The translations under genes were made by a program, and so were the position numbers. The notes under the pieces were generated by a model, which had not been told where the DNA came from, did no database searches, and saw only the letters and a list, made by a program, of their open reading frames with translations. From contig JAAMPI010000081.1 in the NCBI GenBank assembly GCA_013054445.1, positions 1-64,000 of the forward strand: a stretch of 64,000 bases of DNA, read 5' to 3'. Source of the stretch: Cudoniella acicularis (taxonomy: Eukaryota; Ascomycota; Leotiomycetes; Helotiales; Helotiaceae). This document shows, piece after piece, positions 34,601 through 44,981 of this stretch (position 1 is the first letter of the stretch; the number at the start of each line of letters is the position of its first letter).

Positions 34601-37600
34601 AACTAAGAAGGCCGTAATGATATATGAGCCAGAAGCTGATCGCTAAAGAGCCGATCGAGATAAAAACGATAAAACCAGACTTGATGATAGGAAGGCCATC
34701 AACGAAATACTTAAAAACTAGCTGGCAAGGCAATCACCTTAGGGGACCACGTTAACTTCCTTGACGTATATCGAAAACATACTAGTCTATCCTCTCCTAG
34801 ATGATGCTGCGCTGCTACTATCATTTACCGCAGGAGTTGACGGGTTACTAGATCATTTTAAACGAAGCCTAGTACGACTTCTAAAACGCTACGCTATCGA
34901 TCTGAAGGCCGAAGCACGGGGCTAGTTACAGATCAACACTATGGACATGGTAAGTGACGCTTCTACGAGATGGTAGCGTATATCACAATTTGCTAATTCA
35001 CGTACATAGATATGGACTCGTGTATCTATAGTAGCTGCTGTTATTATAAACATTATAAAAACATCCGCCAACAGTTATCATTACGCTATGTATAAACCGA
35101 AAACTCTACTAGTATTAGATCCTCTATAAGAGTGTAAGGGCAACTTTGTCCCGGAATTATAACCATATATCTTACTACCTGACCTAAATCTATAGGACGG
35201 CGGTATCCCCCTTAGTGAAAAGCGCCAAGACCTACCAGAACCAGGCGACGACTACGCCGCTGACGTTAAATTATTTTTGGCCTCTAGTCGCGCTTTATAA
35301 AACTTTCGAGAGAATCTCTATATATTGGTGTTCCTATATACAAGCCAATATATTCGAACAACACTTCTTACTACGGGGATTGAGAATACTCGAGTTACGA
35401 AAAAGATATCGTGTAGAGCACACTAGGAAGTACTCGAGTACTGCCAGAGGGAACTTTCTGGTGAACATGAGCTCAGTCCCGTACTTACCGTTACCGGATC
35501 ACCTATTATAGCTATGGCTACTACGTGTAAGGACTACGTGCTTCAAACCTAGGGTAAAAATAGAATCACGCTTCTACGGGCGTTTGTTCTTGGACTCGAG
35601 AGTGGCTCCTGCGATAAGACCATCTTCTTAGCTTCGTAAAGTCGAGATTAAAGTCTGATTCTAATTTGAATCGACAGACGTCAAGTTTTCAGGTGATCAT
35701 GAATTACTTATTGATTTCATACTAGCGAGCCCCGAAGCTAACAGACCTGAATCTGCCAACATAAGTCTCTCTGGCTCCCTAGAAGAGCTTGAAGACGTAA
35801 TCTCACAGCTCTCCTAGTTGGCTACATGTTTTCGGATCCCGTCAGAAGGCAAATTCGCAATGTCTCACTTCATCTTCCAGCGATCAGCGAAAGAAAGTAG
35901 CTCGGACCCGGAATCCGAGTTCGAGTTCGAGCTTTCTATCCTATCACCAAGACCCGTGCTCCAGGCATCCACTGTACAAGTTCCGACACTAGGGACATTC
36001 CGATCTGAGCAATGTTGGCTACCCTTGTTTAAAGAGGGTATTTTAGTATACGGCTTTCCTATCCCTACACGAAGTCAGCAAGCGGTAGGCCTCCAATTGG
36101 ACTTCCCTATCTTAGCACTCCTTTCTCAAGTGCAAGGTCCGATAGAGTATAATAGCGGTATAGTTCTTGTCGGCCCTTCTACTTTGTTATTTCTAACATC
36201 GGAGACGGAAGATAGTATTCAATAGCATCTTAAGGAGGTCGATGATACTAGGGTCATATTCGATATATTAGACAAGATCGATTAGAAGCAAGAACCTGAT
36301 TTGTAGAAGTTGACGAGCCTGAAAGCATATGTAGGATATTGTCGATACGCTTAAGTCCTGGCTAGTACCGAAGGCCTGATCCAAAGCAACACAGTATAAC
36401 AATCCCAGATCAAAGACTCTCTATCACATCTTGAGATTGCTCTAGAAGGCACTTTTAGTCTAGGATTATCTGCTAAGGGCTTTATGAATCTCAGTAGAGG
36501 CGGAAAAATTGTCTAGGGGCGTGGACAGCGCGTAGCACAAGACCAGAAAGAAGGCAAATTTCGTGATCGAGCTGCCTATATAGTCTCACAACTAGTGCTT
36601 GTTTACGACAACGAGACGAAACGTGCTTGGCTCGTTCTAGAGCTAAGTATAATTTTATATCTAGCCCATGCTTACTTGAAGTTGGATTGGGTGTAGAAGC
36701 TACGTAGTTCGGTAACAAAGCAGCCATACGCGGAGGTTCGAGATAACGGAGGCGAAGCAGCATTCGATGTCATTTTCAGTCTTGGCGACACAGACATAGG
36801 ATTAGATAAAAAGGATAAGACGTTCAAAGACCTTATTGACGAGTATCTCAAACTGTTTATCTTGATACGGAAACAGATTGCCTTGGCACAAGCATCTATA
36901 GAGAAGCGGTTCTTCTTACCCCGTCTACAAGGTTAGGACTTTGTGAACTTGAGGGACAAGTCATATCTCTTCTACGAGAGAGAACTGTCGGACGAGGACC
37001 GAAAATACTCTTAGTGGAAGCTTTTACGGACGAAAGGTATGCTTGTTATATTTGGGAAGAACTTTGGCCAGCTCATTCAACCCGATGCCAAGTCAAAAGT
37101 CTGTGACTTCTGGAACCCTATACCTGAAGGCGCTAGGCTCCTAACAGCGAGTATGCGATGTGTCATGAAAATTGCCGATGACTGCCGCGAGAACGATGCT
37201 AGTGGCGTTCTATGTCGTTGGCTCGCGGAGGGCAAAACCCTTGAGTGGTTTGCCCTAGAGGGGTCAAAAATGTATGACTACTGTCATAATGCGAGTTGTA
37301 ACGGCTTATGTATGCCTATCCAAATACTACAACCGCCGTCAATGTTGGCGGTGGTCCCGAGAAAGCACAGTCCGCCGAAACTCATCGAAAATGATAGGGC
37401 TGTCATTTTTGGCGATCCCTCGGATTACTATCGAGCCATAAAAGAAAAGGCTAAAACACTTATGCGACCGAATCAGATTCTAACCCTTCAGGCACTAAGG
37501 CATTCTATACGGGAGGCTTCAGCAAACCAGCCATCAGAACTACAGCAGCTTCACAACCAACAGAAGACGACTTCATCTGATATAATATCCTGGGATGAAG

Positions 37601-37842
37601 GTCAGCCGCTACTCTAAGCAGCTATATCAGTGACCCAGGAACGGCAGCAGCAGTTAGTCGGTATAGTGCACCCCCGGGCTTCGTAGTCAAGAACAACCGG
37701 ACTACTATCCAACACTCTCGAGACTGCCGCTCTAGGAGGTGCGGTAGCCCATGCCACGGACCGCAAAGAACGTGATGAGGATTAGACCAGTCCTGTGGCT
37801 TTTCCCACTTTTGTTCTTCTGACCTTCGACATTCTGATGTAA
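31700..37842 (+). pseudogene. NACHT-ankyrin NLR-like gene with C-terminal GFPIP domain, RIP-degraded
   Basis: One plus-strand gene can be followed through many in-frame TAG/TAA codons. In order: an N-terminal helical domain (LVWPFRRDKTKKL, about 31870); EDTTGAWLL; a P-loop AGSRKSIL (32313-32336) whose third Gly is Arg; YYYFTFSDIEKQNV; Walker B LFVDALDECP (about 32663-32690); LFTTSRKEFDI; FTHFSVLEYLASSR; ankyrin repeats (about 34020-34590, e.g. ALQAAVYRGHVDVVRLLL); then SGDHELLIDF and VYGFPIPTR (about 36050) of the fungal GFPIP-type C-terminal region. Introns with good sites remain, e.g. about 34950-35007 (GTAAGT...ACATAG), linking ankyrin and C-terminal parts. Stops fall where Gln or Trp is expected, fitting C-to-T change on either strand. 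Intact relatives act in non-self recognition. Confidence 0.75.
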
Positions 37843-37917
37843 GAATTTGTTTAGTGAAGATGTTGACATAGGAAGTATATATTTATATTAAATAGTATAA
37901 TACTTTCTTATTTTTAG

Positions 37918-38112
37918 TATCCCCTCGTCTAGCAGCCATCGACTACACTAGCAGGGGGTACGCTATAATCGCTATTTCGACAGTGCTGGTTGTCGCTAAA
38001 GTCCTTAATACTATAGTGTTTGTAGTCGCTAAAGTCCTCTATTATTTTAGCGAACCAAGGAATTTTAGCGTACCCCTGTCAGTGTAGTCGATGGCTACCA
38101 GACGAGGGGATA
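37918..38112. mobile_element. 191-bp MITE with long TIRs and TA duplication
   Basis: The ends TCCCCTCGTCT (from 37920) and AGACGAGGGGA (to 38110) are perfect inverted repeats that extend imperfectly to about 46 bp. TA dinucleotides flank both sides (37918-37919, 38111-38112). The interior is short, with a repeated GTCGCTAAAGTCCT. This is the form of a Tc1/mariner-type non-autonomous element. It sits just past the end of the NLR pseudogene. Confidence 0.8.
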
Positions 38113-39179
38113 AGATTGAATCATAACCTAACCGCTGTCAAATATCAGGAGTCAGTACATATATCTTCTAATCCTTATGATGCGCATGAATTGTACTTAT
38201 TAGCGATGTCCTTGATTTGACTGGGTGAATCTACTAGTTCTCTCCGGATCCTATACACAAGTTCGATTATCGCGATGAAATCGCCAAGACTAGACTCAAA
38301 GCTCATTGTGGTGTCAAGGAGGCTCTGTTATTAGTATAGGAGAAGGTAGGCTAACGAGAGCAGGAGGAACGAAAGTAGAGAGTAGAAGAAGATCGCCTTA
38401 CGGCTTCGTAAGCATATTGTCTACACTCAGCCTCACGGGGCATTATTGCACTGGCTAGAAAGACTCTGGCACGATGCGCTGGCCACATCGGGCTTACGCA
38501 GGAGGCTGAAATTGGCCATTTAAGCGTTCGTGAAGCCGAGCTGAGAGTTAGAAGGGTTACTGTCACTCTTAGAAACACTCTGGCTTGAATATTCCTCCCG
38601 TCGTCCTGTAAAAGAGGTCTGTAAACGCGAAAAACGGACTTGAGGTGGTTCGGTTCAACCTGGTCAAGACAATCCATATCAGTCTTACTAACCATAAGCT
38701 TGGGTCTGAATAACGCGCTAGAATAAATCTATGTGCGTGATATCTTAACCTTCCGCCTCCTTCTTAGAGTTGCCGACAGACATTGCGATATTGTGTAACG
38801 ATCAACGCCACGCAGCTATAAGGCTTACGAAGATTTCTATAGGTTCGAGTACGCCAAATTTGTATACTTTAAATCAAAGTTTGAATTGTGATACTAAATC
38901 CCGGACTGCTTTGGTTTGAAGTAAAAATAAAGCACGTACGCCGGCTTGTAGTCTGTGAAGGTGTTGTGCTTTAGACAGAAGTACTTCGAAGTGTAGTGTT
39001 CTAATTTAATGTACTCGCAGTTGTAGTACTCTAAACCGATGCACTCGTACTTCTAGTACTCCGAATCCCAAAATAGCTATCCAGAAAGTGTTCCTCTCCT
39101 TAAATAGAATATGTATGCATCCTATATAGTATATACACCCTTAGTATAGGGTAATTATCCTATCACAGGCGGTTAGGTG
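38113..39179. other. AT-rich degraded DNA
   Basis: About 1.1 kb inside the TIR-bounded segment. It includes an irregular run of GTACT/AGTACT-containing sequence near 38980-39060. Coding-like scraps occur near 38350-38700 but no family is recognised. Confidence 0.4.
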
Positions 39180-39577
39180 GGACGTGGTTGCTGAAACTGG
39201 GAGGAACGAGCCTGGATTCATGAAAATGTGACTGGCCTAGTTCAGAACAGGGACCTAAGCTAAGGGAGCGTAAATTGGTTCCCTTAAGACCCCTTGATAA
39301 ATCTGACAAGGGAGCGAGAACGTACACTGTCACAAGATCTTGATAGGCTCAGGGAAGTGGTGTTATAGGTGACCCGGGTCTATATAATTCCAAAAATAAA
39401 TAACAGAGAAACTGTAGCTGATTAATAGGGACCTCTTCCGCCCCCCTCCCCCCTGAGCAAAATCCAGCTGACTCATTAGCGTGCTCAGGGCTCAGGGCTA
39501 GGCTCAGGTTAGAGCGGCGACTGCTCAGGTTCAGAGACGGAAGCGGACTTTGGTAGGCTCAATTGTCGTCTGAGACT
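39180..39577 (-). repeat. Right-terminal repeat, copy R1
   Basis: The block contains GAAACTGTAGC, CTGAGCAAAATCCAGCTGAC, GCGGCGACTGCTCAGGTTC and the terminal GTCGTCTGAGACT. Two further copies (44580-44973 and 48870-49269) carry the same landmarks in the same order. Confidence 0.7.
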
Positions 39578-40417
39578 TTAAAGGAAAGAATTGAGGATGT
39601 ATGTTCGCTTAAACAGGGGTCGGGAGGCGCTATATGAACCGAGACTCTTCTAGTACAAGTGATTCTATAAGCATACTATATACATCAGAAATAGAAACAG
39701 CTTGGTTATAGTGCGAGATCCTTTTGTCAAATTTCTCGTTCTGTATCCACATCTACCAATCGTATGGGGTGTATCACTCATCCCAGCCCCTCATGACAAC
39801 TCCCTCCCAAGCCCTCACTCCTTACAGTGCATTCCACCCTCCCCAATGCACCACATCTCCCCGCAAAACCCTCGTACGCGGTGGAAACTTCCGGACTCGC
39901 TAGTGATAGGGAAAGAATGACACGGGTTGCTACTTGGCCAAGCTTCCTTCAGGGAACTCAGCACTGCTATCACTAATAACCTTTAGTAATTGCCCGAGGG
40001 GTAGTAAGAGAAATAAATCATTGGACTTGTAACCCGATAAAGTAAATTAATACGCTTACCAAGTATTCATACTCAAATCTCGGAATCAGGACCCCACCGC
40101 CTACGCTGGGACAGCATACTAATACGGTGTTAAGAGTGGTGTTGAATATTAGTAACGAGGGAATCAAGAGTCTTGAGATAGAAGGCATCGTGGACTAACG
40201 ACCCATGGTACCAAAGAGCTTCGTCCTCCGGGTTGATGTGTGTTTGTTAAAACCAACTTTAAGCGTTAATCCAGCGATATCAATTTCCTACCCTTGCCTG
40301 GTTGAGAGCTTTCGTTAAGCAAACTCATCATCCCAAACCAGATGTAGTAACTGAGCCTGGCCTTGTTTGATCACCCGGCAGGACCTGACGGGAAACGGGA
40401 TTTTTAAAGCCAGTGCA
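39578..40417. other. Intergenic region
   Basis: No gene recognised. This is the transition from the AT-rich element to more ordinary composition. Confidence 0.4.
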
Positions 40418-41590
40418 TCACTCCATGCTAAAGACCTCATAGAGGGGGTCTCTGAGTAAGGAATCTGATCTCTTGAGAATCCCTTCAGCCCACTTGTGAA
40501 AGTTGTAGATCAAGCATTCCCCAATAAACTCGAAATGGTTCAATTCGATACGGCCTTTGTGGTTGCAACGTAGCTGCGCACGAATCTCATCATCAACTGC
40601 CTTGTGTGCCTCTTTGCTTGTGCTTCGCTGACGGAGGATATATGCAACAGTACTATCTTCGACGAAATAGCACAGTATATCTCCCGGCACAGCTGCTTCT
40701 GGAACTAGAGCTAGCATATCGTTGTCTAGGAGTGCAAATTTCCTTCCGAAGAGAACGTCCCGGTACTTCTCAGCATCGAACGTTGCCTACCGGAGGAGTT
40801 CTTTTATCAATCCCTTACTAGCATCCCACCCATAATAAGGCCAGCTCCAGTAGAACTCATGCGATAACTGCGGTGCAAAGCCGCATTGATATAATATGCT
40901 TGCCCAGAATTTCGGCCATTGCAAACTGCCACCTTCGAAGAGAGTACAGAGTTTCGGCAGCAGAGATTCGAAGTCATGTGTTGGTGGTTCAATGTCAGTA
41001 AAAATCGGACCCAATACCTCACACCAATGATTGTAAAGCGCGTGGTATGCACGGAACGTTTGGGACACAGCATCGCCGTGCCAACGGAAATTTAAGTTCA
41101 GATCCCAATTGCACCTAGTAAGGTCCTTCGTGATCGGTTCGGAAACTTTCTTGATTGCACCACAACGAATACCTATGCAAGCAAATGAGAAGCGCCCAGC
41201 CCATCAAAGGAGAGGGCCTTCACCAATCATACTATATAGCTTCGGCATACACGATGACCAAGGAGGTAGAAGGGGATATCTCGACGCGCCATACAAACGA
41301 TTATAGGAGGTGGACAACTCTTTCAGTGTCCAGTTTGGGGACCAAGAAGGCAAGTCGGCAACTGGGTATCTTTCACTCCAAGAACGTTCCACGTATGATA
41401 AGATTTCGAGACACGTCGTCTGAGGTGATGATTTTGCAATGAAGTATTTCCCAATATCTCTATACACTTCGGCAGATGTCAGGGTAGAAGGGTGGAGGGT
41501 AGGGTTTCCACATGCAGACGTTTTGGGCCGCGTGTGAAGTGCGCGGGGGGCACGATGCTGAAAGAATGCTAAGGCGTTGGATAAGAACAA
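40418..41590 (-). pseudogene. HET-domain protein, 5'-truncated C-terminal part
   Basis: Minus-strand frames in sequence encode SAEVYRDIGKYFIAKSS, LEILSYVERS and DLPSWSPNWT, then (41068-40787) HALYNHWCEVLGP, then (40770-40418) YRDVLFGRKFALLDN and MLALVPEAAVPGDILCYF. These are the conserved middle and C-terminal blocks of fungal HET proteins (EVY...LDILS...LPSWxPDW and R-x-xxxT...GLVPxxxxxGD). The N-terminal HET domain itself (ALSYxWG, WIDAICINQ) is absent upstream, where the MFS promoter begins. Small frame changes separate the blocks; they may be introns or lesions. Non-functional as an incompatibility gene as it stands. Confidence 0.7.
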
Positions 41591-41983
41591 AATAATAGTA
41601 GAGCAGCTGAGTGGTCCCTTTACCTAGATTGCAAATACAATACAGGTACATTGCGTGCTGGTATGTTATAGATATGAGGTGCTATCGAATTAAGACGTGG
41701 GAGGGACCTATGGGAAGGGCAGACGGGTGGGAACCTGTGTACAGTCAGCAGCGATTGATAATCAGCCTGCACCTGGTGGTGCACGGTCCCACTCCCCCTG
41801 TCCCCGAGCATGATGACTCACTCAGCTTCCCATTGGATCCCTGGGTCCGACCGCCGCTTCTCATGCACGGCCAGAGCGCAGCGCCTGAACAGCAACAATG
41901 ATGTCATTTTAACCCTCGTTACAAATGCACTGTACTGTCCCTTTTCGATTTCCAACACCACCAGCAGCCGCAACCCCACAATT

Positions 41984-42145
41984 ATGGCTTTCGGATTGCT
42001 AAGCTCGATGTTACCATTTCGGCGCAACGACTGCAGGAAAGATAAATACATCGTAAATCCCAATGTAAGAACTCGTCAATCACTTCATCAGCATTCGCAA
42101 TCGTCTTCTCTCTGCCTCACTTCGCAGTGGAAAATTGAAAGATAA
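41984..42145 (+). promoter_or_regulatory. Upstream ORF in the leader of the MFS gene
   Basis: A 53-codon frame, MAFGLLSSMLPFRRND..., ends with TAA at 42143-42145, only 5 nt before the MFS start at 42151. Such a closely placed uORF could limit translation of the pump. It could also be a remnant of an upstream exon: a GTAAGA at 42064 would be a donor. Confidence 0.4.
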
Positions 42146-42150
42146 TCGCA

Positions 42151-43896
42151 ATGGCTGACATTATCCGCGACTCGTCCCTAGGGCAACTCATCCGCCTCCT
42201 AACACGAAACAAATACCTCCTCTACGCCGAAGAACGACCCGATTTCGTCTTCCCTACACCAATTACCGAGCATGAACAGCAACACCCAAAGGAAAAGGTC
42301 GAGGGCGATGCAGCCTCTACCAGCGAATCCATCTCAACCAGCGAATCATCATCCGATGCCGATTTAGAAAGGGTGGAGACCGCGGGAACACGTGATCTCC
42401 GCCCCTATTTCTCGCGCACATCGCAGGCTGAAGCGGTGGGGCCGGAGAAGACAATTAGTAGGGCGATCCATCCGACGCTGACTTCTGATGGAACGATATT
42501 GGTGGATTGGTACGCAACGGATGATGTCGATAATCCTATGAATTGGAGTACTGGGAAACGCACATTCATCGCTGTTCAAATCCTACTATATACATTCGCA
42601 GTATATATGGGCTCATCAATCTACGCCCCTAGTATCGGCGGTGTGATGGAGAAGTTTGGAGTTGGAGAAACAGCTGCTTCTCTTGGATTAGCACTATATG
42701 TGTTTGGTTACGGGATCGGCCCTATGGTTTTCTCTCCGCTGAGTGAGATGCCACTGGTTGGGAGGAATCCACCGTATATCGCCACATTCGCCATTTTTGT
42801 CATCTTGACTTTACCGGGAGCGCTTACCCCCACATTCGGTGGCCTTATTACCGTCCGATTCTTGCTTGGAGTCTTCGGCTCTCCCAGTCTGGCAACGGGA
42901 CCGGCGACATTGCAAGATATGTTTCCTCTGCTTAAAATCCCGTACTTGCTCTCCCTATGGGCGGCGGCAGCAACTCTCGGTCCGGCTTTGGGGCCAGTGA
43001 TCGGAGGCTTCTCCGTCCAAGCCATGAACTGGCGCTGGGCCCAATGGGAGATGCTTTGGCTCTCCGCCCCCATTTTCCTCCTCATGTTCATCTCTCTCCC
43101 TGAGACTTCAGCAGCAAACATCCTCCTCCGCCGCGCCCAGCGCCTCCGCAAACTCCAAAACAATACAAATCTGAAATCTCAATCTGAGATCGACCAAGCC
43201 AATATGTCTCTCTCGGAAGTCACATACAATGCTTTGCTCATCCCTTGGCAAATCAACGCCCTCGATCCCGCTGTCGCGTTTTCGACCTTCTACACGGCGT
43301 TACTATACATGATTTACTACTCATTCTTCGAATCGTTCCCCTTGGTTTACGTCACCATGTACAACTTCAACCTCGGCGAGAGTTCATTGCCATTCCTCTC
43401 GATCCTCGTCGCGCTCGGAATCTTCCTCCCGCTCTACCTCCTACACTTCTACCTCACAGTTGAGAAGCCGTTCACGACCAAGGGGTTCGGAGCTCCCGAG
43501 CGGCGCCTTATCCCCGCTCTCTACGGCACGTATCTCATCCCCGCCGGCCTCTTCACCTTCGCGTTCACATCGCGGGAATCGATCCATTGGATCGTGCCCA
43601 CCATCGGCGCTGGCCTCAGTGTGGGAGGAACGTATGTCGTCTTCCAGAGCATATTCTTGTACCTCCCATTCACGTACCCGCAATACTCCGCATCCCTCTT
43701 CGCTGCCAACGATTTCGCACGCAGTACCCTAGCCGCGGCAGCCATCTTATTCTCGAGGCCCATGTTCTTGAAGCTTGGGGTTGACGGGGGAGTTGGGCTA
43801 CTCGCGGGGTTGACGGTTATTTGTATTGCCGGAATATACATCCTGTTCTGGTATGGCGATAAGTTGAGAGCGAGGAGTCGGTTTGCGGCCAAGTAA
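42151..43896 (+). CDS. MFS multidrug transporter, DHA1 family (FLR1-like)
   Basis: Intronless, 581 residues. An N-terminal cytosolic region of about 130 residues includes DSSLGQLIRLLTRNKYLLYAEE, and DWYATDDVDNPMNWS then precedes TM1, the typical entry of FLR1/CaMDR1-type drug:H+ antiporters. Then come YAPSIGGVMEKFGVGE, YGIGPMVFSPLSEMPLVGR (motif A region), FLLGVFGSPSLATGPATLQDMF and LGPALGPVIGGF (motif C). Twelve membrane spans are apparent. It acts at the plasma membrane, exporting toxic compounds. It is an intact gene in a decayed neighbourhood, with GC-richer codons than its flanks. No defect is seen. Confidence 0.9.
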   Translation: MADIIRDSSLGQLIRLLTRNKYLLYAEERPDFVFPTPITEHEQQHPKEKVEGDAASTSESISTSESSSDADLERVETAGTRDLRPYFSRTSQAEAVGPEKTISRAIHPTLTSDGTILVDWYATDDVDNPMNWSTGKRTFIAVQILLYTFAVYMGSSIYAPSIGGVMEKFGVGETAASLGLALYVFGYGIGPMVFSPLSEMPLVGRNPPYIATFAIFVILTLPGALTPTFGGLITVRFLLGVFGSPSLATGPATLQDMFPLLKIPYLLSLWAAAATLGPALGPVIGGFSVQAMNWRWAQWEMLWLSAPIFLLMFISLPETSAANILLRRAQRLRKLQNNTNLKSQSEIDQANMSLSEVTYNALLIPWQINALDPAVAFSTFYTALLYMIYYSFFESFPLVYVTMYNFNLGESSLPFLSILVALGIFLPLYLLHFYLTVEKPFTTKGFGAPERRLIPALYGTYLIPAGLFTFAFTSRESIHWIVPTIGAGLSVGGTYVVFQSIFLYLPFTYPQYSASLFAANDFARSTLAAAAILFSRPMFLKLGVDGGVGLLAGLTVICIAGIYILFWYGDKLRARSRFAAK

Positions 43897-44579
43897 AGGG
43901 TTGGCGATGAAAGGAGCGCGTCTCTGGTGGGGTGTCTATCTGAGTGGGCTTTGTTGTGAGTTGTTTTTTTGTTATGGCATGTGATCGGGATATATATACC
44001 TGGCCTTTGCAGCCTTTGGCCCTGCATCTTATTATACACACACTTATTCCGGCACATTTTTGTTGTTGCATTTAGCGAGCGAGGAGTTTAGACGGAAAGA
44101 AAGATATGGTCTATAACAGACTTGGGACCCGATTCGGGAGTTTGGGGTTAGATGGATACATGGATATAGGAGCAGATAAGACAAAAGCATAATAGAAATG
44201 ATTATTAATTATAGAAACCGCTAAATAATATCCTCCTCTATGTTCTTTGTCTACAGATAATTCCTATTTTATCTCACCGTCTTCTAGAATAGCCTCTGCG
44301 TTATATTTCTCCTCTGTGAAGGAAGTAAAAGAGAGACAGGAACAGGAAATGTTACGGCACTGGCACACTGCACTACTGACACATCACTAACGAGGGTCAG
44401 GTGACCCTACTAAGGGATATATATACTGGGTTCAAAATCCTCTCCTTATTCTTCTTCTTTTCCTTCCTTAGCTTTAGATCCTTGTATATACGCAATCTAC
44501 TCCCGTCAAGCTCCGACCTATTTGTTTAGTGTCTCCTTGATAACTCCCAGTATCTGGGCCTTCACATGTGTATAAGTTA
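43897..44579. other. Intergenic region
   Basis: The MFS 3' flank grading into AT-rich repeat DNA. No gene recognised. Confidence 0.4.
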
Positions 44580-44973
44580 AGTTATTTGAGGAGAGTTAAG
44601 GAGATCTCGAGGGACATCTAAGCAAGGCTTCTTCGATTCGCGAATTTTCGGCGAAAAGGGGGGGGGGGGCCTTAAATCGGCTCCAGTAAGGTCCTTAATA
44701 TGTAACAGGGGAGTGAGAGCGGCTACCGTTACGATATGTTAATAGCCCCAAAGAGATAGCTATATAACAGGCAGCAGGATCTGTAAAATTTTATATATAG
44801 ATAACATAGAAACTATAACCGATTCTCTAGAGCCAGAAGAGGATCCCCCTGAGCAAAATCCAGCTGACTCATTAGCGTGCTCAGGGCTCAGGGCTCGGCT
44901 CAGGTTAGAGCGGCGACTGCTCAGGTTCAGAGACGGAAGCGGATACTAGTGGGCAAAACTGTCGGGGACGATT
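44580..44973 (-). repeat. Right-terminal repeat, copy R2
   Basis: It shares CTGAGCAAAATCCAGCTGAC, GCGGCGACTGCTCAGGTTC and a degenerate terminus GTCGGGGACGATT (44961-44973) with R1. A run of 12 or so G lies at about 44658-44670. No matching left end is seen upstream, so it may be a solo or truncated copy. Confidence 0.6.
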
Positions 44974-44981
44974 ATATGGGT

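Larger units (their letters stand above)
30013..39577. mobile_element. 9.56-kb segment bounded by 13-bp TIRs, RIP-degraded
   Basis: The left end AGTCTCAGACGAC (30013-30025) and right end GTCGTCTGAGACT (39565-39577) are perfect inverted complements. The 8-bp flanks TTCTAGGA (30005-30012) and TTAAAGGA (39578-39585) match at 6 of 8 positions, like an aged target-site duplication. Both ends carry subterminal CTCAG-rich repeats shared with copies near 44.9 and 49.3 kb. Inside lie a long NLR-type pseudogene (about 31700-37842) and a MITE. No transposase is recognisable in this copy. The 8-bp duplication suggests hAT-like insertion, but superfamily is unresolved, and the two ends could instead belong to separate insertions. 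Confidence 0.6.

Noticed and set aside
30013..39577. Starship-type giant element
   Set aside because: No DUF3435 tyrosine-recombinase captain gene is visible, the size is small and the ends are 13-bp TIRs, which Starships do not typically show.
44658..44670. Poly-G run as a structural element
   Set aside because: A single homopolymer inside a degraded repeat; no partner G-tracts nearby to suggest a quadruplex or regulatory role.
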